Positions 7,660 to 13,355 of a DNA stretch of 14,109 bases are shown here, piece after piece. Each line of letters begins with the position of its first letter. Within the stretch, counting starts at the first letter, position 1. Origin of the DNA: JBJXHC01 sp964538485 (GTDB lineage: Bacteria > Bacteroidota > Ignavibacteria > UBA10030 > UBA6906); assembly GCA_964538485.1 (NCBI GenBank), contig CAZIHJ010000082.1:1-14109 (forward strand), written 5' to 3'. The notes beneath the pieces are model-generated. The model ran no database searches, was not told the DNA's origin, and saw only the letters and a list, made by a program, of their open reading frames with translations. Position numbers and translations under genes: made by a program.

Positions 7660-8037
7660 ATGTCGATAATTCAAATACTGTTGATGTTGGGTTTCTTATC
7701 GGGTGAGAACGATAGCACGGTGGTGAAAGACCAGAAGCCGTCGGCCAAAGGGAGTTTATTCGTGGTTCTCTATACTCCTGGTGCCGGATGGGACGCAAGC
7801 AAACCCCCGAACGAGCAGAAGCATTTCGTTTCCCATTCCAAGCGACTTGGCGCTTTGCGGAAGGAGCAGCGCATCAAGATCGGTGCGCGATACTCGGATA
7901 AGGGGATGCTCATTCTCCAAGCTGTTTCACTGGAAGAAGCGCAGGGCATTGTAAGCTCGGACAGCGCAGTTATTGACGGAACGTTCACCGCGGAGATACA
8001 TCCGATGATGGTGTTTTACCAAGGGTGCGTTGAATAA
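7660..8037 (+). CDS. YCII-related domain protein with probable signal peptide
   Basis: A 125-residue protein. Residues 1-15 (MSIIQILLMLGFLSG) are hydrophobic and look like a short signal peptide, followed by a polar linker. From about residue 30 the pattern fits the YCII-related ferredoxin-like fold: LFVVLYTPG, then NEQKHFVSHSKRLGALRKE, GARYSDKGMLILQAVSLEEA and DGTFTAEIHPM. A His in the EQKHFVSH segment and an Asp in YSDKG could be the His/Asp pair associated with the YciI putative active site. Family members are small and mostly cytoplasmic with largely unknown reactions; an exported version would be unusual. The gene stands alone, divergent from the DUF2062 operon. The frame could be extended to an ATG at 7615, but the ribosome site and promoter candidate favour 7660. 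Confidence 0.72.
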   Translation: MSIIQILLMLGFLSGENDSTVVKDQKPSAKGSLFVVLYTPGAGWDASKPPNEQKHFVSHSKRLGALRKEQRIKIGARYSDKGMLILQAVSLEEAQGIVSSDSAVIDGTFTAEIHPMMVFYQGCVE

Positions 8038-8074
8038 CAGGTCGTAGGTGGTGGGTTGTAGGTCAACAGAGGGC

Positions 8075-8109
8075 AAAAAAAAGCCCGACCAGTACTGCCG
8101 GCCGGGCTT
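8075..8109 (-). terminator. Rho-independent terminator of the lipoprotein gene
   Basis: Arms 8081-8090 and 8100-8109 form a 10-bp stem (AAGCCCGGCC pairing with GGTCGGGCTT on the minus-strand RNA, with one G-U pair) around a 9-nt loop. Eight U residues follow, from the A-tract at 8075-8082. It lies about 22 nt after the lipoprotein stop codon. In the plus direction the hairpin has no T-tract, so it mainly serves the minus strand, though it may also block read-through from the YCII gene. Confidence 0.85.
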
Positions 8110-8131
8110 GAATTCGTCTTCTGGAAATCGT

Positions 8132-8995
8132 TTAGTCTACCACGATCACGAGGTAGTTATCCTGCCAGAACTGTCCAGGATGGGTAATTGTCAAATCTGA
8201 AGCCATCTCATCCGGCGATGCTGTTGCGAAAAGGTCTTCGCTGCGACGGGGAACGATTTCATCAATCTGGCCGGTAATATGAATTGTCTGGTCTTTGGTT
8301 CTATCAACCGGCGTAAATAGTGAGCGATCCACGCCACTGGCGAGAATGGTAGTCGACCCAATGCCGAGGATTCCGCCAACGTCCTGAATAACACCCTTTG
8401 CCTCCAACTCGTCCCGAGTGCCGACGATGTAATACGCAGTGTTCATCGACGATTTCTGATTCTCGATGATGCCATCCTTCTCATTGATTACCTGGATCTT
8501 CTCTGCAACCGTTGCCTCAAGTCCCTGCACCCTTGCTTCAAACAACGCGATGGACTTTTCACGCTCCTGTACGCTCGTCTTCAAATCTTCAATGACTTTG
8601 TTCAGACTTGCAAATTCCCCGCGGTACGTTTTGATCTTGCTTTGCAATGAAGCGATGGTCTTCTTGTTCTCTTTCAGTGCTGCGCCAATAGCGCTGATGT
8701 TCTGCATCAACTTCTGACGTGAGTCAACAGTGGTCAACTGTGCTGCGCCTTCTGCACCTTCGGTTTTCTCAACGAGCTTTGCTTCCTTGGTTCGTGCGAC
8801 TTCGATGTTGGTATAGACATCGTTGACTGCGAGCATGATCTCGTCGAATTCCTTGTTCCTGTCGACAATGCTCTGTTCAAGTGTCGATTTCTCTGTCTGG
8901 AGTTGGCCGATCTGCTTTTGCAGTTCCTCCTCCTGATTGTTGCACCCGAGCACCAACACGCTGCACAGTGCAATAACACCAAGTGTAATCTTCAT
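8132..8995 (-). CDS. Coiled-coil lipoprotein with a C-terminal beta domain
   Basis: A 287-residue protein. MKITLGVIALCSVLVLGC is a lipoprotein signal peptide with lipobox LVLGC and lipidated Cys18. The next residues are NNQ with no Asp at +2, which allows outer-membrane sorting by the usual rule. Residues about 20-195 are a long charged coiled coil (EEELQKQIGQLQTEKSTLEQ, later Q-SKIKTYRGEF and SVQEREKSIALFEARVQGLE). The C-terminal part starts SSMNTAYYIVGTRDELEAKG and GGILGIGSTT and ends FWQDNYLVIVVD. From memory, this arrangement recurs in uncharacterised coiled-coil lipoproteins of Bacteroidota. Function unknown; an envelope spacer or adhesin role is speculation. The frame extends 32 codons upstream, but GAGG five bases before 8995 and the signal peptide fix this start. 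It is divergent from ligD. Confidence 0.8.
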   Translation of the reverse strand: MKITLGVIALCSVLVLGCNNQEEELQKQIGQLQTEKSTLEQSIVDRNKEFDEIMLAVNDVYTNIEVARTKEAKLVEKTEGAEGAAQLTTVDSRQKLMQNISAIGAALKENKKTIASLQSKIKTYRGEFASLNKVIEDLKTSVQEREKSIALFEARVQGLEATVAEKIQVINEKDGIIENQKSSMNTAYYIVGTRDELEAKGVIQDVGGILGIGSTTILASGVDRSLFTPVDRTKDQTIHITGQIDEIVPRRSEDLFATASPDEMASDLTITHPGQFWQDNYLVIVVD

Positions 8996-9062
8996 GGGGG
9001 CCTCACTAGTTGTTTGTGAAAATGCTTCCTGGTTCGTAAACTTCGTCATCTTTTCCGATGCA

Positions 9063-9091
9063 AAAATACAATCATCGGTACCATCAAGCAA
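9063..9091 (-). promoter_or_regulatory. Candidate promoter of the lipoprotein gene
   Basis: Minus strand: TTGCTT (rc of 9086-9091), 17 nt, TATTTT (rc of 9063-9068). The overlapping TATTTTTG also matches the Bacteroidota -7 box TAnnTTTG fully, with CTTG 20 nt upstream in place of TTTG. Predicted transcription start is near 9056, about 60 nt before the ATG at 8995. The extended reading frame start at 9091 would lie upstream of this start point. Confidence 0.45.
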
Positions 9092-9236
9092 GAGGGAATG
9101 TGAGTATGAACGTCTTTTAATACAGTGTTAATAATGTCGGCCTCGAAGCATTCATTGTCGCCGGATTCGTCGTACTTCCCAATGCATGGATTAAACAGCA
9201 CCATAGTGCGGGTGGTTCCATCGCGAGAACGAGAGT

Positions 9237-9265
9237 TTGACAAATATCCTGAATAGTGCTACACT
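9237..9265 (+). promoter_or_regulatory. Strong candidate promoter of ligD
   Basis: TTGACA (9237-9242, perfect -35 consensus), 17-nt spacer, TACACT (9260-9265, 4 of 6), with TGC directly before the -10 as an extended -10 element. The predicted start of transcription, about 7 nt after the -10, is near 9272, only a few bases before the ATG at 9276. The TTG of this -35 box is also the first base triplet of the longest ligD reading frame, which explains an otherwise tempting TTG start. Confidence 0.65.
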
Positions 9266-9275
9266 AACGCACCTC

Positions 9276-11594
9276 ATGGCCCGTACCTCTCAAATAGCCC
9301 AAGTCGGTAAACGCAGGATTGAACTCTCCAATCTTACTAAAGTTCTTTATCCTGACGATAATATCCTCAAAGCCGAACTCATTCAGTACTACCTGAAGAT
9401 TGCCCCGACGATTCTTGCCCACATCAAAGGCCGGCCACTTTCGCTTGTTCGATTTCCGGATGGAATAAGGGGAGAGAAGTTCTTCCAGAAGAACAGGCCG
9501 GAGTGGGCGCCTGATTGGATACAGTACGTTCCGCTCGGGCAGGGAGAAGAGAAAAAGGACTACGTGCTTGCAACCGAGGAAGCGTCTTTGGTCTGGCTGG
9601 CGAATCTCGCTTGCATAGAGCTTCACCAGATGCATTCGCGCTCACCGGAATTCAAGAAACCGGATTACTTTGTGTTTGATCTCGATCCGCCGGAGAATTT
9701 CAAGTTCTCTCAAGTAGCAGAACTGGCGCTGGAACTCAAAGAGCATATTGAGAACTTCGGCTATCATCCCTTTGTCAAGACAACGGGGAGAAAAGGATTG
9801 CACATCGTTGTCCCGATTGAGCCGAAGTGGGAGTTCGATAAGGTCTTTGAAGCTGCGAAAGCTGTGGCAACTCCGTTCGTTGAAGCGCACGAAAAGACAA
9901 CCACGCTTCATATAAAGAAGGAACATCGCAAAGGCCGGGTGCTGGTGGATATTTATCGGAACCATCATTCGCAGACGATTGTATCGGCATACAGTGTACG
10001 CGGACTTCCGGGCGCTACCGTTTCCACTCCGTTGAATTGGGAGGAATTGGAATCACTTGGTTCGCCGTCTGAACTCACCATTCAATCAACGCTGGAGCGT
10101 GTGCTTTCGGATGGCGACCCGTGGGAGGCGATTGCTGCGTTCACTGAGCCACTGCACACAGAACGGAAGTCGTTGAAGAAAACGACACTTGCTCCGTCAC
10201 GCAGGCACAAAACGCCGGAGACGTTGGAAAAATATGCCGAGAAGCGGAGCTTCGACAGAACCCCGGAGCCACCACCCGCAGTCACAATAGGCGAAGGGAA
10301 CGCGTTCATCGTTCACCGCCATCATGCATCCCGGCTTCATTATGATCTGCGGCTCGAGCAGGATGGCGTGCTGAAATCATGGGCCGTGCCCAAGGGCTTG
10401 CCTCCGCGGCCGGGTATTATTCGTCTCGCCATGGCGACGGAAGACCATCCGCTTGAGTATATCAATTTTGAGGGGACGATTCCCAAGGGTCAATACGGCG
10501 GCGGTGACATGTGGATATTTGCGCGTGGCAAGTATACCATCACGAAGGAAAAGAAAGAAGGATTTTACGTCCGGCTGCAAAGCCGCGAGTTGAATGCCGA
10601 GTACAGTACTCATCGCACGAAAGAGAATGAATGGATTCTGCAACGAGTAGACAAACCACAGGTTGATTGGTTGCGCGACCCAATCGAGCCGATGCTTGCA
10701 CAGAGCGCGGAGAAGCCCCCTGACTCCGGCGATTATCTTTATGAAGTGAAATGGGATGGCATCCGTGCGATGATCTCGGTGGATGAAGGACAAGTCACGA
10801 TTCGCAGCCGAAATCAGCATGACATCACTCAGAAGTTTCCCGAGTTGTTGATTCCGAACGAGGCCTTCAGGGCAACGTCAGCGCTGTTCGATGCGGAGAT
10901 TGTGGTGTTGGATGAAGGCGGAAGGCCGGTGTTCAAGAATGCCATTCATCGACTTCAACAAACAACTGATGGCGCCATTGAGCGGGCGAAGTCGAAGTAC
11001 CCGGTTGTGTGTTACCTTTTCGATTGTCTGTATCTCGACGGCCGTCCGATTACCAACGAACCGTTGGTGCGTCGGAGGGCATGGCTGAAGGATGCCATCA
11101 AGCGCGATACGCCGTACAGGTTCAGTGAAACCGTGGAGGATGGTGAAGAGCTTTTTGCTGCTGCCTCGGCAATGGGGCTGGAAGGGATCATCGCCAAGGA
11201 ACGGAACAGTGTGTATCAACCGGGGAAACGGTCGGCGCATTGGATCAAGATCAAGACACGGCAAACGACAGATTGCGTCATTATCGGTTACACGAAGGGC
11301 AAAGGTGACCGGGAGTCGCTTTTTGGTGCATTGCAAATCGCTGAACGCGATGGTGAGAACCTGCGGTACGTGGGAAAAGTGGGAACGGGTTTCGATACAA
11401 AACTGATGAAAGAGATTCTTGCCGAGTTAAAAAAACTCAAGGAGATCAAACGGCCCGTGAAGGAGAAGCCCCTGGATGAGGCAAGTACCATCTGGGTCGA
11501 ACCGAAGCTGATGTGCGAAGTACAGTTTGCGTCGTTGACCAAGGATAAAATGCTCAGGGAGCCGGTTTTTGTAAAGTTTCGGCTTGATTTTTAG
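9276..11594 (+). CDS. ligD: LigD, multifunctional ATP-dependent DNA ligase of end-joining (POL-PE-LIG)
   Basis: A 772-residue three-domain enzyme that fills, trims and seals double-strand breaks together with Ku. The primase-like polymerase comes first (about 1-290): metal ligands D135 and D137 in FDLDPP, D225 in VLVDIYRN, and KTTGRKGLHIVVP. The 3'-phosphoesterase (about 325-475) has H349, H355, D357 and R359 in HRHHASRLHYDLRLE, and H391 in EDHPLEY. The ligase (about 485-772) has nucleophile K492 in KWDG (motif I), E541 in FDAEIVVLD (III), YLFDCLYLDG (IIIa), EGIIAK with K641 (IV) and WIKIK at 656-660 (V), then an OB fold. All catalytic residues I can check are present. Domain order is as in Mycobacterium. 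I chose the ATG at 9276; an in-frame TTG at 9237 would add 13 residues but is part of the promoter -35. No ribosome site precedes the ATG. ku follows after 138 bases. Confidence 0.95.
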   Translation: MARTSQIAQVGKRRIELSNLTKVLYPDDNILKAELIQYYLKIAPTILAHIKGRPLSLVRFPDGIRGEKFFQKNRPEWAPDWIQYVPLGQGEEKKDYVLATEEASLVWLANLACIELHQMHSRSPEFKKPDYFVFDLDPPENFKFSQVAELALELKEHIENFGYHPFVKTTGRKGLHIVVPIEPKWEFDKVFEAAKAVATPFVEAHEKTTTLHIKKEHRKGRVLVDIYRNHHSQTIVSAYSVRGLPGATVSTPLNWEELESLGSPSELTIQSTLERVLSDGDPWEAIAAFTEPLHTERKSLKKTTLAPSRRHKTPETLEKYAEKRSFDRTPEPPPAVTIGEGNAFIVHRHHASRLHYDLRLEQDGVLKSWAVPKGLPPRPGIIRLAMATEDHPLEYINFEGTIPKGQYGGGDMWIFARGKYTITKEKKEGFYVRLQSRELNAEYSTHRTKENEWILQRVDKPQVDWLRDPIEPMLAQSAEKPPDSGDYLYEVKWDGIRAMISVDEGQVTIRSRNQHDITQKFPELLIPNEAFRATSALFDAEIVVLDEGGRPVFKNAIHRLQQTTDGAIERAKSKYPVVCYLFDCLYLDGRPITNEPLVRRRAWLKDAIKRDTPYRFSETVEDGEELFAAASAMGLEGIIAKERNSVYQPGKRSAHWIKIKTRQTTDCVIIGYTKGKGDRESLFGALQIAERDGENLRYVGKVGTGFDTKLMKEILAELKKLKEIKRPVKEKPLDEASTIWVEPKLMCEVQFASLTKDKMLREPVFVKFRLDF

Positions 11595-11600
11595 ACGATA

Positions 11601-11707
11601 CCGCAGAGGCGCGGAGACGCAGAGAAGAGTCAATGAACTGGAATAAGTCCCGGCTTATTGATAAATTTCAAGCAGAGTGATTTCTCTGCGACTCAGCGTC
11701 TCAGCGT
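11601..11707. repeat. Imperfect inverted repeat made of CGCNGAGN octamers, between ligD and ku
   Basis: The left arm (11602-11626) holds three successive octamers of form CGCNGAGN. The right arm (11682-11707) is its imperfect reverse complement; about 21 of 26 positions pair, with mismatches mainly at the variable N positions. The innermost 9 bp (CGCAGAGAA, 11618-11626, with TTCTCTGCG, 11682-11690) pair perfectly. The 55-nt centre contains a smaller inverted repeat, AATAAG-TCCCGG-CTTATT (11642-11659). The structure looks like a dispersed intergenic repeat. It could fold in mRNA if ligD and ku are co-transcribed. Confidence 0.6.
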
Positions 11708-11720
11708 TGTTCTTTATTCA

Positions 11721-11726
11721 AGGAGG
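11721..11726 (+). promoter_or_regulatory. Ribosome-binding site of ku
   Basis: A perfect AGGAGG sits 6 nt before the ATG at 11733 and only 3 nt before the adjacent ATG at 11730. The spacing favours the second ATG, which gives the common bacterial Ku beginning MRAIW. Confidence 0.85.
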
Positions 11727-11732
11727 TAAATG

Positions 11733-12587
11733 ATGCGCGCTATCTGGAAAGGCCACATCCGGTTCTCATTGGTGACTATTCCCGTGCGGATTTATAACGC
11801 CGTCGACACCGATCAGAAGATCAGTTTCAATCAGCTCCACAAAGAAGACAACGGTCCCATCGGATACGACAAGCGCTGCAAGAAGTGCAATAAGGTGGTT
11901 ACCTCCGAGGACATTGTAAAGGGTTACCCCTACGAGCCGGAACGTTTTGTGATTGTTGAGAAGGAAGATATCGACAAAATCAAACTGAAGAGCACGAAGA
12001 TAATTGAAATTGCAGGATTCATTGATGCAAAAGACGTCCACCCGACATTGTATGAAGCACCTTACTACGCCGGTCCCGACGGACCTGTGGCTGTGAAGGC
12101 ATACTCTCTTCTTGCTGCGGCTTTGAAAGATAGCGGCAAAGTCGGTATCGGCAAGGTTGTCCTGCGGGATCGTGAAGATATTGTCCTCATCTCTCCGGAA
12201 GAGAATGCGGTTGCGTTGTACAAGTTGCGCAACCCGAAAGAGGTTCGTTCGGTGAGCGAGGTTCCGCAGGTGGATGGCAAAGGAGTTGATAAAGACCAAC
12301 TGAAACTTGCCAAGAGTCTTATCGATTCGATGGCGACGAAGTTGGACAAGATCGACATGACTGACAAATATGCGGACGCGCTGAGAGAAATGATCGAAGC
12401 GAAGATCGAAGGGAAGCAGATCGTGACCGTGGAGGAAGAGGAGAAGCCAACGGTTGATATCATGACTGCTCTGAAGCAGAGTATTGAGCAAGCAAAGTCG
12501 CAAAAGAAACCGATGGAGAAGGCGAAGGGTGAGAAGAAGGCAGTTACGGCGAAGTCTGTGAAAGCCAAGAAGACGAAAGCAGCATGA
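11733..12587 (+). CDS. ku: Bacterial Ku, DNA-end-binding protein
   Basis: A 284-residue protein from the second of two adjacent ATG codons. It starts MRAIWKGHIRFSLVTIPVRI, the usual opening of prokaryotic Ku. KRCKKCNKVV with its CxxC, followed by EDIVKGYPYEPERFV and an ITEIA-like segment IIEIAGF, also fits the Ku core (about 1-245). Ku forms a homodimeric ring that threads onto broken DNA ends and recruits LigD. The last 40 residues are rich in Lys and Ala (KKPMEKAKGEKKA, KAKKTKAA), as in the extended C-terminal tails that contact DNA in other bacteria. The length is normal. It lies downstream of ligD in the same direction, with no clear promoter of its own that I can find in the 138-base gap; co-transcription is likely but unproved. 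Confidence 0.95.
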   Translation: MRAIWKGHIRFSLVTIPVRIYNAVDTDQKISFNQLHKEDNGPIGYDKRCKKCNKVVTSEDIVKGYPYEPERFVIVEKEDIDKIKLKSTKIIEIAGFIDAKDVHPTLYEAPYYAGPDGPVAVKAYSLLAAALKDSGKVGIGKVVLRDREDIVLISPEENAVALYKLRNPKEVRSVSEVPQVDGKGVDKDQLKLAKSLIDSMATKLDKIDMTDKYADALREMIEAKIEGKQIVTVEEEEKPTVDIMTALKQSIEQAKSQKKPMEKAKGEKKAVTAKSVKAKKTKAA

Positions 12588-12610
12588 GTAGCGCGCAATA
12601 GCTAATATCG

Positions 12611-12636
12611 TCAGGGTGAGCGTAGTCGAACCCTGA
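12611..12636 (+). repeat. 26-nt REP-like hairpin, copy 1
   Basis: TCAGGGT (12611-12617) pairs perfectly with ACCCTGA (12630-12636) around a 12-nt loop GAGCGTAGTCGA. The loop is almost identical to that of copy 2 in the opposite orientation. It lies 23 nt after the ku stop codon. No T-tract follows, so terminator function is doubtful. Confidence 0.75.
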
Positions 12637-12651
12637 TATGAGCAACTGGTT

Positions 12652-12677
12652 TCATACTTCGACTTCGCTCAGTATGA
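12652..12677 (-). repeat. 26-nt REP-like hairpin, copy 2, inverted
   Basis: On the minus strand TCATACT and AGTATGA (rc of 12671-12677 and 12652-12658) pair perfectly around the 12-nt loop GAGCGAAGTCGA. Loop length and sequence match copy 1 at 11 of 12 positions, while the stem differs at several base pairs with pairing kept. The two copies are head to head, 15 nt apart. Confidence 0.75.
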
Positions 12678-12729
12678 CGATGGTCGGTGAGCACCTTAAC
12701 CAACGCTGCACAGGGACACAAAGCAAGAA

Positions 12730-13344
12730 ATGGGCAAAGTACTCCAGTTCTCTCCCAAGCCCCCGGCGAAATTCGGGTTTGAGAGGGTAAAGAAAAAGAA
12801 AAAGGAAAGTCCGGAGAAGAAAGGGCAGTTGAACCTGTTTGCCGGCGGTGCCGCCCAGGTGCTCAAACTGCCAACGAACCTGAGCCCCTTTGAAGAAGCG
12901 CTGCTGCTGGACGAACGCGGCGACGGCGGGGCACAGCAGGCGTATCTTCAGGCCATTGAGGCGGGGGATGGCGTTGCCGATGCATACTGTAATCTTGGCA
13001 TCATTGAATCACAGGCAGGCCAGACTCCCAAGGCATTTGACTGCTTCACCCGATCCCTGGAACACGACCCCCGGCATTTCGAATCACACTACAATCTCGG
13101 CAACCTGTATTTCGACGAGGGGAACCTCCGTCTCGCAAAGATGCACTTTGAACTCGCCGCCGAAGTTGAACCGACGTTCCCCAACCTCTATTTCAATCTC
13201 GGGCTTGTACATGCGATGAACCAGGATTTTACTGCGGCAATTTCTTCGTTGCGGAAGTACAAGAGTCTTGTCGGAGCGGAAGAGGGTGAGAAGGCGGATG
13301 AGCTCTTGATGAATCTCCAACGCTCGATTGATTTACGGAAGTAG
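12730..13344 (+). CDS. TPR-repeat protein with basic N-terminus and clamp-binding-like peptide
   Basis: A 204-residue soluble protein without signal peptide. Residues 1-35 are basic and probably disordered (VKKKKKESPEKKG). QLNLF at 33-37 resembles the QL(S/D)LF beta-clamp-binding pentapeptide. Four tetratricopeptide-like units follow, at about 53-83, 84-115, 118-151 and 152-185; clear cores include ADAYCNLGIIESQAGQ, SHYNLGNLYFDEGN and LYFNLGLVHAMNQDF. TPR domains bind partner proteins; the partner is not known. It follows ku on the same strand after 142 bases containing the REP-like pair, and its stop lies 11 bp from the stop of the convergent photolyase. The ribosome site before the ATG is weak. 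A role in DNA repair is suggested only by neighbours and the peptide. Confidence 0.82.
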   Translation: MGKVLQFSPKPPAKFGFERVKKKKKESPEKKGQLNLFAGGAAQVLKLPTNLSPFEEALLLDERGDGGAQQAYLQAIEAGDGVADAYCNLGIIESQAGQTPKAFDCFTRSLEHDPRHFESHYNLGNLYFDEGNLRLAKMHFELAAEVEPTFPNLYFNLGLVHAMNQDFTAAISSLRKYKSLVGAEEGEKADELLMNLQRSIDLRK

Positions 13345-13355
13345 TTTCTTCTCCC

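Noticed and set aside
7464..7706. 80-codon open frame on the plus strand between the divergent genes
   Set aside because: It overlaps both promoter candidates and the ribosome site and first codons of the YCII gene in another frame, and shows no domain.
8996..9091. 32-residue upstream extension of the lipoprotein
   Set aside because: It would bury the lipoprotein signal peptide inside the protein and begin upstream of the likely transcription start. A good ribosome site precedes the ATG at 8995.
9237..9275. TTG start adding 13 residues to LigD
   Set aside because: The TTG is the first half of a perfect TTGACA -35 box. The extra residues do not belong to the known start of the POL domain.
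11766..12503. 245-codon open frame antisense to ku
   Set aside because: It is a shadow of the ku codon pattern, with Leu/Phe/His-rich composition typical of antisense frames and no domain.
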